Of a stretch of 64,000 nt of DNA, positions 12,317-22,805 are shown piece by piece. The notes under the pieces are model-generated. The model was not told where the DNA came from. It worked only from the letters and a program-made list of their open reading frames with translations, and searched no databases. This DNA is from Symbiodinium natans (Eukaryota > Sar > Dinophyceae > Suessiales > Symbiodiniaceae). The stretch is from assembly GCA_905221605.1 (NCBI GenBank), contig CAJNDS010001180.1, positions 540,725-604,724 on the forward strand, read 5' to 3'. Numbering within the stretch: the stretch's first letter is position 1; the number at the start of each line of letters is the position of its first letter. Both the position numbers and the translations under genes were made by a program.

Positions 12317-12425
12317 GGGGGGGGGGTTTGGGGTTTGGGGTTTGGGGTTTAGGGTTTAGGGTTTAGGGTTTAGGGTCTAGGGTTTAGGGTTTAGGGTTTA
12401 GGGTTTAGGGTTTGGGGTGTGGGGG
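12317..12425. repeat. TTTGGGG/TTTAGGG tract
   Basis: About 15 units of telomere-type repeat with one TCTAGGG variant. Confidence 0.85.
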
Positions 12426-12582
12426 CAGTTCTCTCAATGCTTGTTGGTCCTTTTTTGTGGGGTTCCTCCGATTTGTTTGGGGTTCCCCCCAAGGGGACCA
12501 TGATTTAGGGAAGTGTGTGCAGCGTCACCATGTGCGTCATGAGTAACATGAGCAATGCTCGAGCAAGCGCTGTTGGTTAAGG

Positions 12583-12762
12583 ATGTGGGATATCTTCGGA
12601 GTTTCCTTCCGCCCCATCTTGTGCGGTGTTGCTGTTGCCATTGCGGGTTTACATGCCATCAAGAACGCCTCTCCGGCCTGGTATGAAGACTCGGAAAGAC
12701 CCTCTGAGGAAACCCGCATCGAGAATGGCCGGCGAGTGACAAAGACGGGCGGGCTCTGCTAA
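12583..12762 (+). CDS. 59-aa protein with one membrane segment
   Basis: Opens MWDIFGVSFRPILCGV and ends at TAA. Residues about 11-27 are hydrophobic (ILCGVAVAIAGLHAI). The rest is hydrophilic and Glu/Arg-rich (YEDSERPSEETRIENG), and third positions are mostly G/C. It may be a complete small membrane protein or a last exon. Family not recognised. Confidence 0.6.
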   Translation: MWDIFGVSFRPILCGVAVAIAGLHAIKNASPAWYEDSERPSEETRIENGRRVTKTGGLC

Positions 12763-12851
12763 GCATGTGCCGTATGATTATCTTTCCTCCTCCAACTTTG
12801 TTTTACTGACTGCTCACGCAGGGTCCTCCTCTGCATTGCGAGCTGAGAGAG

Positions 12852-13076
12852 ATGCCTGTGATTTTGTGCGAACTTGAGTTCGCGCCGTCGCTGTTACAGT
12901 TGCAGCTTCGATCGCCAGCCCCAAAACGCTCAACCGCCCCCTGGTACACTCCGGAGATCTCGCAAACAAAGCCCACGTGCGGACCCGTACGGACAGGACG
13001 ATCGAGTCCGATGCCTCTGGCACTAGAGCCACCATGGAAGAGCAGGAGGGCAACAGGACCGTCCACTCTAATTTAG
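12852..13076 (+). CDS. 74-aa hypothetical protein
   Basis: ATG to TAG, beginning MPVILCELEFAPSLLQLQL, Pro/Arg-rich after residue 25. Opposite-strand frames of similar length exist, so coding is likely but not certain. The next 400 bp (13080-13480) hold nothing convincing. Confidence 0.45.
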   Translation: MPVILCELEFAPSLLQLQLRSPAPKRSTAPWYTPEISQTKPTCGPVRTGRSSPMPLALEPPWKSRRATGPSTLI

Positions 13077-13503
13077 GGGTCGGAATAATTGCAATCAGTT
13101 TTCCCTTATGGTCCCTTTGCACTCAGACTAGAGTAAGCCTCAAAACCCTATTCTAATTAGGAGGCTCCTACGGTTTGACTTTAGTATCAGAGCACCGAGT
13201 TGAAGGTATTGCTTCGAAAGCACCGTAGGTCTATCGGGCAGGCTTTTTTGCACGGGGAACAGTCTGAGTTTTGTGACACATCCATGCGTCAGACCTTCGA
13301 TGTTTCGAGCTGATTCAAGCTGACTGCCCGAATTAGACCTGCAAGGTTTCTTGCCACAAACAACCTCACCCTAAGCTGCGGATGATCCTAGCCCCCGATC
13401 GAATCCGGAATTCTAGCACACTTTTTTCAAAGAAATCCCTTCACCCTCACATCTGAAAGTTTAAGGTTTAGGATCTCAGTCCCTTCTTGGCCCTTCTTGC
13501 CAG

Positions 13504-13690
13504 GATCAAGCGCACATCAGGAAGCAAACTGTCAACCCGGCAAGATTATGCTCCTAAGACCGACGCACTGAACCCTGAACACCTAGACCCCGTAACCCCG
13601 ACACTTGCTCTAAGCATTGACCGCTGCTGGCACCCCCATTTCCCCAACAAAGGAATTGTCCCTTGGGTCAACCCTCTGCATTCGGGGGAG
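13504..13690 (+). CDS. exon or exon pair, unknown protein
   Basis: Starts after an AG|G acceptor and stays open for 61 codons (KRTSGSKLSTRQDYAPK ... SIDRCWHPHFPNKGIVPW) to a GT at 13691. The middle (LNPEHLDPVTPTL) reads like translated CCCTGAACC repeat, so a GC-AG intron may run from about 13565 to 13610. Confidence 0.5.
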
Positions 13691-13862
13691 GTGGGGGTAG
13701 GGGGAGTAACCCAGACCCTAAACCCAAACCCGGGACAGGCACGAGCCAATTCTGCAGCAACTAAAACCCTAGATCCCCCAAACCCCCAAACCCCCCAACC
13801 CAAATCCCCAAAACCCCCTAAAGCCCTAAAAACCCTAAAGCCCTTCAAGACTCCACTGGCAG

Positions 13863-13907
13863 GGCCGAGCTGCAAGGCGGCCGGGCCGAGATGTGAGCCG
13901 GCACAGT
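13863..13907 (+). CDS. short exon between C-tract and G-tract
   Basis: AG|G acceptor after a degenerate CCCTAAA tract, open frame PSCKAAGPRCEPAQ, GTTTAGGG donor at 13908. Only 45 nt, so the call rests on splice context. Confidence 0.4.
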
Positions 13908-13990
13908 GTTTAGGGTTTAGGCTTTCGGGTTTAGGGTTTTATTTAGGGTCTAGGGTCTAGGGTTTAGGGTTTAGGGTTAGGGTTTAGGGT
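13908..13990. repeat. TTTAGGG tract
   Basis: Telomere-type repeats with variants (TTTCGGG, TCTAGGG), starting at the GT after the preceding exon. Confidence 0.8.
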
Positions 13991-14023
13991 GTGCCTTTCG
14001 AGGGTGTTGGCGTTTAGATGTAG

Positions 14024-14179
14024 GGCATCAGGACCCAAGTCTCCTTCTCACATGATTTGACATGTGAATTTGGGGCGGATGCATCTGGCATATGCCATGA
14101 GTGCAACTGCCGCAGGCAGCAAAGAGTTTGCGCCACCCTACGCCCCCTAACACCCATGCTGCACTCGATGCCGCCCTAA
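14024..14179 (+). CDS. Cys-rich exon (51 codons)
   Basis: Starts at AG|G; encodes GIRTQVSFSHDL then a Cys cluster (CHECNCRRQQRVC), ending TAA inside the following CCCTAAA tract. A GC donor just before the tract (GAT|GCCGCCC) would make it internal. Family not recognised. Confidence 0.6.
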   Translation, partial: GIRTQVSFSHDLTCEFGADASGICHECNCRRQQRVCATLRPLTPMLHSMPP

Positions 14180-14252
14180 ACCCAAAACCCAAAACCCTAA
14201 ACCCTAAACCCTAAACCCTAATCCCTAAACCCTAAACCCTAAACCCTAAACC

Positions 14253-14284
<32 letters not shown>

Positions 14285-14310
14285 ACCCTAAACCCTTAAC
14301 CCTAAACCCC
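14180..14310. repeat. CCCTAAA/CCCTCAA tract
   Basis: Telomere-type array between two coding segments. Confidence 0.85.
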
Positions 14311-14316
14311 TCTTAG

Positions 14317-14414
14317 CGAACAGTGTCCAGACGAGCCGAGAGGGTAATCTGATCCGTTGGCTGAGCGCCGAGACATGCCGAGGCCGACTGCAGCTCGGCG
14401 CACAAGAACTCTGA
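14317..14414 (+). CDS. exon, unknown protein
   Basis: After TTAG, open as NSVQTSREGNLIRW ... LQLGAQEL and TGA. A TTTAGGG tract follows at 14424-14490. The minus strand is also open, but + fits the gene direction. Confidence 0.45.
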
Positions 14415-14557
14415 TAGTCTATCTTAGGGTTTAGGATGGTTTAGGGTTTAGGGTTTAGGGTTTAGGGATTAGGTTTAGGGTTTAGGTTAAGGGTTAGTAT
14501 GGGTGTGGTGGTGGTATGTGGTGGTGCTGATGGTTTTTGTTGATGATTATGGCGATC

Positions 14558-14680
14558 ATGAGGATGGTGGTGTTGACTATTCTTTCGGACTTTCTCTTGC
14601 GACTCAACTGTCATCAGCGTGTCTCGAGTCGCTCCGAAGAACGGGTCGAGTCTCCCTCTGCAGAGACCTGCCGTGAATAG
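14558..14680 (+). CDS. 40-codon start exon, hydrophobic N-terminus
   Basis: ATG-initiated frame MRMVVLTILSDFLLRLN followed by a Ser/Glu-rich stretch and TAG. The first 16 residues could act as a signal or anchor. Another + frame from 14529 (MVFVDDYGDHEDGG) is also open, so the frame is uncertain. Confidence 0.4.
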   Translation: MRMVVLTILSDFLLRLNCHQRVSSRSEERVESPSAETCRE

Positions 14681-14713
14681 CTCGGCCACAAGCGAGTGTG
14701 CTTCGCTGCCATC

Positions 14714-14911
14714 ATGCCTGCACTCCTGCCCAGTTTTACGTACTATGGGTTGGCGTGGCTCGTCTTCACTGGCATTCTATGTCTGATCATCCGCAACTGC
14801 TTAGTGTTCCAGAGAGGGTGCATGGAGTGGCAAGTGTTGCCTCTAGTCAATGTGGATCCTGTGCAGAGACTTCGTATTTCTCTGGGTCTTAGGTGGTCCG
14901 TGTTCAAGTGA
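14714..14911 (+). CDS. 66-aa membrane-protein exon
   Basis: MPALLPSFTYYG leads into a strong membrane helix (LAWLVFTGILCLII), then NCLVFQRGCMEWQVLP. It ends TGA. It may belong to the membrane-protein gene that begins at 15196. Confidence 0.5.
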   Translation: MPALLPSFTYYGLAWLVFTGILCLIIRNCLVFQRGCMEWQVLPLVNVDPVQRLRISLGLRWSVFK

Positions 14912-15195
14912 TTGGCCTGTGTAAGGTTCCCAGGTCCTTCAGGCTTTGCCGTTCTGGTTGTGCCCTAATCCCTACTGTCGAAACCTAACGGCCTCTAAAC
15001 CCTAACTTCTGGACATGTCAGAACTGATGCCGTTGCCCATGAGCTCCAGTTGCTATCGAAACACGAACCAACAGCTCGAGCCTGCGACCCCCCCCTAGGT
15101 TAATTCTCGCGAAGTGTGAGACGTCTCCGATGTCCCCTAAGACATGCTTGCTTCTAGAAGGTTGTAGGAGCGTTTTGAAGCCCAGATCGTCAGCC

Positions 15196-16367
15196 ATGGC
15201 CGGCAATCACGTTCCTCGACAGCCCAAAGCCCTGAACCCTAAACCCCAAACCCCAGATATTGACCACTGACGTCAAGCCCCTGTTTGGGACAGGAGTTCT
15301 ATGGAGTTCTCAGGCTCATCATTACCTTTACCACGGGCCACCATTGTTGCCTGCTTTTGCATGACAGTGTCAGGTTTCCTCATTATTCATTGTTTTGTTG
15401 TTCCCTACCAACGACCCCCAACCCCCCCCCCCCCCTAAACCCCCCCCCCCCCCCCAAACCCCCCCCCAACCCCCCCCCCCCCCGCCCCCAAACCCCCCCC
15501 CCCCCCCCCCCCAAACCTAGGAATTTGGGCAAGGGTCGAAAGGTTGAAGGAGGGTTTAGGTTTCAAGGTGCAGTTTGCTTGTTGTGGACGATCTACTCGA
15601 CCTTTCCACCCCCAGTCCTATCCTGAAGGAAAGTTGCAACTCGAAAAGCGCTCTTCCGGACCAGGGCATGTCTCTTCATGATGGTCTCCTTTGGGTACCC
15701 CCAGAAATGGACCCAAATTCAGCCCCCCCCCCCCCCCCCCCAGTTTCCCGCGTTGAACTCCCGAGGTGGTCGGGACGCTTCTTGCAACGGCGCTGGGGAT
15801 TTTCGCCCTCTACATGACTCAGTACAAGGTCATGGGAGACGACCCGGCAATGCAACGTGGCAGCTGCTTAGTGGCTTAGTGAATCAGGTGCTCGGAAGCT
15901 TTTGAAGAGTTCAGTTTGCCTCATCCCAGATTTGCCCCAAGAATAACGAGAGATGAGCGCCGGGCCGAGGCAAAAGCTGTCACAGCTGTGCATGTCAGGG
16001 AACGCCACGGCCCTGAAGGAGGCCGGGCTTCACGAGTACGAGTACTGGATGGGCGGCAGTTTCGTCTGCATAGTCACGCAGCTCCCTGGCTGCGCTTCAC
16101 GGCGCTTTTTCCTTCTGTCTGCTATGGAAGCTGGCCCCTGAAGCTCATGGGTTTTAAACCCTGAACCCTGAACCCTGAGCTACCCGAAACCCTGAGCCTA
16201 AACCTTACAACCTATAAACCTTAAGCCGTAAACTTGTAAGCCCTTTTTTGCCCAGGTTTGCGTACGCCCTGGCGAGAGAGCCTGCTGGCATGCTGGCATG
16301 GGGCGCTGCGGGCACCCTTCTTTTCCCCTTGATGCTCCTCATCTTCACAGAGGCCCCGGGGCTCTAA
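15196..16367 (+). CDS. multi-exon predicted membrane protein
   Basis: Exon 1 (15196-15228) opens MAGNHVPRQPK; a GC-AG|G intron of 65 nt rich in CCCTAAA/CCCCAAA follows. Exon 2 (15294-15373) reads EFYGVLRLIITFTTG. Exon 3 (from 15568) joins in phase and reads VVDDLLDLSTPSPILKES. Exon 4 (from 15766) has a helix, VVGTLLATALGIFALYM. A GC3-rich segment at about 15972-16080 reads ALKEAGLHEYEYWMGG. The last two exons (to 16149, and 16256-16367) join as LAPEAHG|FAYALAREP and end in a helix, LLFPLMLLIF. Phase around 15870-16085 is unresolved. Family not recognised. Confidence 0.6.
15424..15514. repeat. poly-C runs inside an intron
   Basis: Several C runs of 9-20 nt lie in the intron between the exons at 15294-15373 and 15568. 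A further run sits at 15722-15741. Confidence 0.7.
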
Positions 16368-16782
16368 CCTGAGACTCCAGCCCTGAAGGCCGGTCTTGGT
16401 TTCAGTTTCGTGGGTAGTGGGAGCCTGCTGGGGTTCATGCCTGAGAGGTACTTGGTTGTGGGCCTCCTTTCTCTTGTTGACTTGTTGCCGTCTCTGGCAC
16501 CTTTGCCTCGTGGTGATTGGCCTGTTAGGGGCCGAAACTTTAAAAATTTAAGCCCTGAGCTGGGAAGCGGAGTTTTCTGCGCAGGGCGCAAAAGCAAGAG
16601 CCCGGCTCAAGCATCGCAGAAACTGCCAGACAACGCGTAGGCTGGGCGACCTGGTGCGCGGAACATGGTCAAGTGGCCCATTCTTGTTCTCTTCTTGAGC
16701 CAGGTCTTAGGATGCTTGGATTGCTTTCAGGATCCTGCAACCTTTCTAAACGCACCTTAAAGCTCCTCCCTAAAAAAAACTG
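16368..16782. other. intergenic or intronic, weak frame
   Basis: A + frame at 16410-16640 (LVVGLLSLVDLLPSLAPL) could be an exon but lacks clear splice signals. Nothing else is supported here. Confidence 0.3.
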
Positions 16783-17349
16783 ATGGCGCCTCCCCTGGTC
16801 TCTGCTTCTTATGGCGGCCGACACAGCCTGGTGCACTCGGAAAACGATAACAGCAGCATCGGACCTGACGAACTCCTTGGCAGCACAGAAATCAAGAACT
16901 CCGCCATCAATCTCCAACAGGTAGCTTCCTCTTGATTGTAGCATCTCGGGATTATTTTACCCCCCCCCCCCCATTGTAATCCCTTTTAAGGACTGTTAGT
17001 ATAAGGGGGAACATCCCAAGTATCATCGTCTAAGGAATCAGCTTCGCGTTTCCCTGCTTCTGGATGAATGCCGCGTTCCAAGAGGGGACGGGCAGTGGCT
17101 CACCCTCCACTGGCCGCGTTTGGATGGCCATGCGACTCGGACGATGAATTTTAGGGTTCGGGTTTAGGGTTTAGGGTTTGCGGTTTAGGGTTTTTTAGGG
17201 TTTAGGGTTTAGGGGTTGCGGTTTAGGGTTTATAGGGTGCGGACAGCGACTTCGGGGTCCTCCGTGCAAGGGCCTGTTTCTGCATGAAACCTGTGAGCGA
17301 AAGAGTAGCGGGGCCTAGGATTCTTCGATGCTTTCCATTGTTTTCCTAA
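16783..17349 (+). CDS. three-exon gene, 128 aa, unknown
   Basis: Exon 1 (16783-16920) begins MAPPLVSASYGGRHSL and ends CAG|GTAGC. The intron (16921-17020) contains a poly-C run and half of a family II introner ending CATCCCAAG. Exon 2 (17021-17155) continues YHRLRNQLRVSLLLDE. The next intron (17156-17235) is almost pure TTTAGGG with GT and TATAG|GG ends. Exon 3 (17236-17349) reads GADSDFGVLRARACF and stops at TAA. All junctions keep frame. The minus strand is open as well (EIDGGVLDFCAAKEF), but the splice signals favour +. Product not recognised. Confidence 0.7.
17156..17235 (+). repeat. telomere-type intron
   Basis: TTTAGGG with TTTGCGG variants, starting GT and ending AG|GG between two in-phase exons. 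Confidence 0.7.
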
Positions 17350-17520
17350 GGTTGGGCTAGTGTCATATTTTTTGGGGTATGTTCGGGGTACCCCTATTGT
17401 TGGGAAACCCTATATCACAGCAGAGGTGCCAGGCTTGATTCCCTGCCAGGGAGTTAGGAACACACCCAAGTACGGTCTTTGCCACCATGAACCTATGGAC
17501 CAAAACTGAAATTCTACAAG

Positions 17521-17812
17521 TCCAAGAACAACAGCATCAGCGACCCTCTACACATTCTGCAGAATCGTCCTGTCTGCTTGGACTCTCCATTCAGGCTCGT
17601 TCCGATGTTGGTCTTGTGCCTGGAGGCTGGTACACAGGAAAGTCTTCCTGGTAAGACCTCCGGCAACTTGTTTCCAAAAGTGCCCTAAACCCTAACCCCT
17701 AACCCCTAAACCCTAAACCCCAAACCCCAAACCCCAAGAGTCTGTGAGGGGCTGGCCCCAGAAGTGCTTTTGGATACCTGAAAGCGCCCCTTTGTGGGAA
17801 ACCCTTGCTTGA
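17521..17812 (+). CDS. two-exon 3' end of an unknown gene
   Basis: Exon 17521-17650 reads SKNNSISDPLHILQNRP ... MLVLCLEAGTQESLP and ends CCTG|GTAAG. The intron (17651-17738) holds CCCTAAA and CCCCAAA repeats and ends AAG. Exon 17739-17812 restores frame (ESVRGWPQKCFWIPE) and stops at TGA. The 5' boundary is uncertain; upstream codons hit a stop. Confidence 0.65.
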
Positions 17813-17831
17813 TGAACCCAGCCACAGAAAA

Positions 17832-17946
17832 GACCCTAAACCCTAAACCCTAAACCCTAAACCCTAAACCCTAAACCCTAAACCCTAAACCCTAAACCCT
17901 AAACCCTAAACCCTAAACCCAAAACCCTAAACCCTAAACCCTAAAC
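17832..17946. repeat. CCCTAAA array
   Basis: About 16 nearly perfect units with a single CCCAAAA variant. Confidence 0.9.
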
Positions 17947-17960
17947 TCATCGGCACGTCT

Positions 17961-17984
17961 CTCTAACGCCTTGAGGCGTTAGAG
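17961..17984. repeat. perfect 11-bp stem hairpin
   Basis: CTCTAACGCCT and AGGCGTTAGAG separated by two bases, immediately after the telomere-type array. Confidence 0.6.
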
Positions 17985-17986
17985 GA

Positions 17987-18181
17987 GTGACCCCGGCTGG
18001 TATACCACTCTGTACGGTGTCATGTCGAACATTCGTCACAAGTGTGCAATACTACACTCCGTATAGATTCCAGTGCGTGCCATCGCTAGTACTTGGTGGC
18101 CGAGGACGACAGGACTTTCAATCCGAATTCGTCCGAGAGAATGTCGGACTCCATGTACATGACCGACATTCTATATTATAA
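17987..18181 (+). CDS. weak 64-codon frame
   Basis: Reads VLGGRGRQDFQSEFVREN near its end. No clear splice sites, and it abuts the satellite, so coding is doubtful. Confidence 0.25.
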   Translation: MTPAGIPLCTVSCRTFVTSVQYYTPYRFQCVPSLVLGGRGRQDFQSEFVRENVGLHVHDRHSIL

Positions 18182-18214
18182 TATAATAGTATCCCTAAAA
18201 CCTCGGGTCTCTGT

Positions 18215-20165
18215 ACTTCGTGTCGAAACCTGTTTTTTAGGATTTGGGATTGTACTCGTATTTAGAAGGCAGAAATCCAAACCAAAATTTTCATGCCTAA
18301 ACCAATTTCCACATCGAAACCTGTTTTCTAGGATTTGGGATTCTACTCGTGTTTAGAAGGCGGAAATCCAAACCAAAACTTTCATACCTAAACCAATTTC
18401 CACATCGAAACCCGGTTTTTTTGGATTTGGCATTCTACTCGTATTTAGAAGGCGGAAATCCAAACCAAAGTTTTCATGCGTGAACAATTTTTCGATGTCG
18501 AAACCGCCGTTGTTTGGATTTGGGATTATAGTCCAAATGAAAGGTATATAATTACCCAAATCGGATTCTCGGATCGAGCCCCCGTGCTTACAGGGTCGAA
18601 ACTTGGGACGCTTTTTCGGGTCGAAACTGTCGGACCCGGGTTTGGGTGTCTGATCTAAATTTTGGGCTCGGCCTGCACCAGTTTTCAGGTCGAATTGTGT
18701 GCTTTGGAGCAGGCGCAAACGAAGAAAGAGGGGTGCCTCGCCCTGGGCACCCGGCCCTGATCAAAATGCATTTTTTATAAGCAGAATTTAGTAAGCCAAA
18801 TACGCCTTCTCCGGATCGCCGGAACGGGTTAAACCTCGGGTTTCGGGTTGAAACTTTCGGATTCGGACAGCGGTTTCGGGTCGAAACTCTCGGACCCAGC
18901 TTTGGGCTCGAAGTTCCCAAATACCGGATTTAGGCTTCCGGATCGAAACTGTCGGAATTAGCCCCGTGCTAAAACCTGTACTAGTTTCAGGTCGAAACTT
19001 TCGGATTCGAGCGTCGGTTTCGGGTTGAAACTATCGGACCAATGCCCTTTCCGACTTGGGCACCCGCCCTTAATGAAAATGCGCTTTCTATAAGCAGAAG
19101 TTAGTAAGCAAAAATCTGCTTGAATTTCCAGATCACAGGAAGGCAGGGGCCATCCAAAAACGGCTTTTCCGGTTCGATAAACCTCGGAGCCAGCTTTGGG
19201 TTTCCAGATCGAAATTCCCAAATCCCGGATTTAGGCTTCCGGATCGAAACTCTCGGAATTAGCTCCTGCCAAAACCTGTATTAGTTTCAGGTTGAAACTT
19301 TCGGATTCGAGTGCCGGTTTCGGGTTAAACCTCGGGTTTCGGGTTGAAACTTTCGGATTCGGACAGCGGTTTCGGGTCGAAACTCTCGGACCCAGCTTTG
19401 GGTTTCCAGATCGAAATTCCCAAGTCCCGGATTTAGGCTTCCGGATCGAAACTGTCGGAATTAGCCCCGTGCTAAAACCTGTTTTAGTTTCAGGTTGAAA
19501 ATTTCGGATTCCGAGTACCGGTTTCGCAAAAACGGATTTTCCGGGCCGATAAACCTCGGGTTTCAGGTTGAAACTTTCGGATGCGGACAGCGGTTTCGGG
19601 TCGAAACTATCGGACCCAGCTTTGGGTTTCCGGATCGAAATTCCCCATTCCCGAATTTAGGCTTCCGGACCGAAACTGTCGGAGTTACCCCCGTGCTAAA
19701 ACCTGCGTTAGTTTCAGGTTGAAACTTTCGGATTCGAGCACCGGTTTCGGGTTGAAACTATCGGACCAATGCCCTTTCCGGACCCAGGAAGGTTCATACC
19801 CTGTGTTTTCATGTCGAAACTTTCGGATCTGGGTATCGGCGTCGGGTCGAAACACGCGTTGCCAGGGTCAAGAGAAGAACTCGATTTGGCACCCGGCCTT
19901 CATGAAAATGCACTTTCTATAAGCAGAAGTTAGGAAGCCAAAATCTGCTTTAATTTCACAGGAAGGCAGGGGCCATCCAAAAACGGATCTTCCGGGCCGA
20001 TAAACCTGGGGTTTCAGGTTGGAACTTTCGGATTCGGGCACCGCTTTCGGGCCGAAACTATCAGACCCAGCTTTGGGTTTCCAGATCGAAATTCCCTTGC
20101 GAAAACCTGTACTGCGTTCCAGTTAGAAACTTTCAGATTCGGGCACCGGTTTCGGGTCGTTACCA
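18215..20165. repeat. degenerate 'TTTCGGGTCGAAAC' satellite
   Basis: 18221-18490 holds three copies of a ~95-bp unit (TCGAAACCTGTTTTCTAGGA...). From 18590 the core GGTTTCGGGTCGAAACT with CTTTCGGATTCGG recurs tens of times in units of about 190-210 bp. An embedded block (GAAAATGC...TTTCTATAAGCAGAAGTTAG) recurs at about 18765, 19075 and 19900. No gene is called. Confidence 0.85.
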
Positions 20166-20526
20166 GCTTCAACCCCCAACCGTGCAAGACGGCCTGTAAC
20201 ACTGCGCTTTTTTTAGAAGTTCACGGTCCGCCAGTGTTCTCAGCAAATCAAGGACTGCTGTCCATAGTGCAAATGTCTTAGGCATATGTTGCCCATAAAG
20301 CGATTTCCTGCGAAGAGCGATTTTCAGTCCAACCAATCAAACCGGAAAGCAAGAAAGAAAAGGGTGAGTCGAACCTGACAGAAGAAGAAAGAAAGAGAAG
20401 AAAAGAAAAAAAAAAAAGGTGGCTTGGCTTAACGAAAAAGGGCGGAGCGAAGAGAGGGTGGGAGCCGCCCTCAAGCGGCGCGGGAGGGCGTCATCTCGGG
20501 GCGGTCACGCGGCCCCGATCACACAG

Positions 20527-20855
20527 GCCACCCTGCGATTGCCCGAACGGCCGACTTTTCAAACTCGAAAGATGTGCGCAGGTGCCGTGCGCTCGCCCCG
20601 CGAGGTCTTTGTTCAAGACGCCCTAAACCCTAAACCCTAAACCCTAAACCCTAAACCCTAAACCCTAAACCCTAAACCCTAAACCCTAAACCCTAAACCC
20701 TAAACCCTAAGCCCTAAACCCTAAACCCTAAACCCTAAACCCCCCTCGGACGTGTGCAGGTGGGCGTCTTCAATCTGGACCCGCACACGCACGCCTGGAC
20801 ACTTTGCGCAGACTCGCTGGTTGGCCCTGCTCACCGGCTGGCAGGGCAGAAATGA
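20527..20855 (+). CDS. two-exon 3' end with a telomere-repeat intron
   Basis: Exon 20527-20619 follows AG|G and reads ATLRLPERPTFQTRK ... SPREVFVQD. The intron (20620-20759) begins GCCCTAAACCC, is 18 or so CCCTAAA units, and ends GTGCAG|G. Exon 20760-20855 continues VGVFNLDPHTHAWTL ... HRLAGQK and stops at TGA. The frame is kept. Product not recognised. Confidence 0.7.
20620..20759 (+). repeat. CCCTAAA intron with GC donor
   Basis: 140 nt, of which about 120 are perfect or near-perfect CCCTAAA units. Flanked by GAC|GC and CAG|GTG. Confidence 0.75.
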
Positions 20856-20901
20856 CTGATATTTGTAAAATAAACCAGACCCCCAAACCCAAACCCAGCA
20901 G

Positions 20902-20947
20902 AAAGTTCATCCAGTACATAGAGCCCCAAAGCTTTCTGAAACCCACC
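20902..20947 (+). CDS. 46-nt internal exon
   Basis: AG acceptor, frame KFIQYIEPQSFLKPT, then GT. Short but compositionally coding. Confidence 0.45.
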
Positions 20948-20959
20948 GTACCCCTTACT

Positions 20960-21125
20960 AAACCTAAACCCTAGGCCCTAAGGCCCTAAGGCCCTAAACT
21001 TTAAGGGCCTAAGCCCCTAAGGGCCCTCAGGCCCTAAGGCCCTCAGGCCCTGAGGCCTTAAGGCCCGAAGGCCCCAAGCCCCTGAGGCCCTAAACCCTAC
21101 CCTAAACCCTAAACCCTAAACCCTA
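20960..21125. repeat. GGCCCTAAGG palindromic repeats
   Basis: GGCCCTAAG, GGCCTTAAGG and CCCTGAGGCC variants produce many small self-complementary segments, merging into CCCTAAA units. Confidence 0.7.
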
Positions 21126-21165
21126 ACCCGAAACCTTAATGAGGCCCTAAACCCTACAGACCCAG

Positions 21166-21256
21166 GGCCTTGCCCTGCTGGGCCTGCTGATGTGGCCTTT
21201 CCCAGCGCCGCAGAAGCCTGATCCGGCAGCAATGGAGTTGCTGTGCCTCGGTCAAA
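21166..21256 (+). CDS. internal exon, 30 codons
   Basis: CCCAG|GGC acceptor, GLALLGLLMWPFPAPQK ... MELLCLGQ, then GTAGGG. A TTTGGGG/TTTAGGG intron follows (21257-21358). A further open segment at about 21359-21460 ends with a similar LGQSK|GTAG, but its phase does not clearly match. Confidence 0.6.
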
Positions 21257-21358
21257 GTAGGGTTTGGGGTTTAGCGTTTGGGGTTTAGGGTTTGGGGTTT
21301 AGGGTTTGGGGTTTAGGGTTTGGGGTTTAGGGTTTGGGGTTTAGGGTTTGGGGTTTAG
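21257..21358 (+). repeat. TTTGGGG/TTTAGGG intronic tract
   Basis: Alternating 14-bp TTTGGGGTTTAGGG units from a GT donor to TTTAG|GG. Confidence 0.7.
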
Positions 21359-21784
21359 GGTTGCTTGGGTCGCTTGGGCTGCTAGGTTCGTTTTGTGGGT
21401 GGGGCGGGTCTTGGGTGCCGTGGAGTTCGCGGTGCTGGGGCAGAGCAAAAGTAGTGACATGTCGAAAACAATATAGTATAACGAGCATCGTCTGTCGAGC
21501 CAACGCGCTCCGTACATGACACCAGTAGGATATGTATAGTACCAGATATCATATCGAATAATATGGTGTACCTTTGTATCGTATAGAAAAGTAAATGAGA
21601 TATAGCAAGATGTAGCATGTTATAGTATAAGATGCCGTCATAGTCACGTCTATGTCTAGAACATGGGGTGAACGTTGATTAAGAGTGATGATGCGTGCCC
21701 CTTTCTTGTTGAAGATTTCTGAGACGTCTGTCGTGTCCCTGACAGGCCTCACGTTCAGCCTTTTGTGCTTGAGGTGTCGTTCGC

Positions 21785-21988
21785 GTGAGCTGTCGAGGCA
21801 CAGTTGTCGAACTCAGGAAGAACGCCTATTTGGCATTCGGCTTCATCTCAGCCATGGGCTACTATTCTCTGATCCCGGGCTGCAGTCGAACAAAAGCTCT
21901 GGGTTTTTCGTATGAAGCCCAAGAACTCGAATCAAGGCACCTCGACTTCCCAAAGACCTCTGCCTGCGACGTTTACCCAGAGTTGTGA
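21785..21988 (+). CDS. exon with one hydrophobic segment
   Basis: Reads VVELRKNAYLAFGFISAMG then YYSLIPGCSRTKALGFS and ends DVYPEL with TGA. An AG acceptor at 21801-21802 may be the true start rather than the upstream codon. Not recognised. Confidence 0.55.
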   Translation: MSCRGTVVELRKNAYLAFGFISAMGYYSLIPGCSRTKALGFSYEAQELESRHLDFPKTSACDVYPEL

Positions 21989-22193
21989 ATTCCCGAACTT
22001 GAGCGCGCTGGCCGGCTAGGACGATCTGCAGGGGTTGCCATGAAGGAGTTTCACTGAAGTTGTCGTATCAGGAATGCCTAGAAAGTAAGCTTTCTCCCGG
22101 TAATTGTACCCAAAACCCCAAAACCCTAAACCCTAAACTCTAAACCCTAAACCCTCAACCCTCAACCCTAGACCCTAAACCCTTTCTTCGCAG

Positions 22194-22338
22194 CCCGGCG
22201 AAGCGAAGGGTCTTCTACGCCTGGGGCACCTTCGGAAGCTCCGACGAGCTGCTTTCAGCGCTCTGGGGGCCCAAGGCGAGCCCATGGGTGGCCTTCATGA
22301 CGGCGGCTGGGCCCAACATCCGGGCTCTTTTAAATTGA
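22194..22338 (+). CDS. last exon, 47 codons
   Basis: After a CCCTAAA-rich intron ending TTCGCAG, reads PAKRRVFYAWGTFGSSDE ... MTAAGPNIRALLN and TGA, with strongly GC-biased third positions. Not recognised. Confidence 0.7.
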
Positions 22339-22344
22339 TGATTA

Positions 22345-22715
<371 letters not shown>

Positions 22716-22805
22716 TTGTGTTTAAAGTTGCGTTTGTAGACTTCAGGACCGTTTGGGGTTTGGGGTGTTTAGGGTGTTTTTGGCTAGTTGTTAAAGTCGT
22801 TGCAG

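Noticed and set aside
16669-16944. Minus-strand 91-codon gene (SYLLEIDGGVLDFCAA...)
   Set aside because: The + strand has an ATG exon with a CAG|GTAGC donor and two further in-phase exons over the same DNA.
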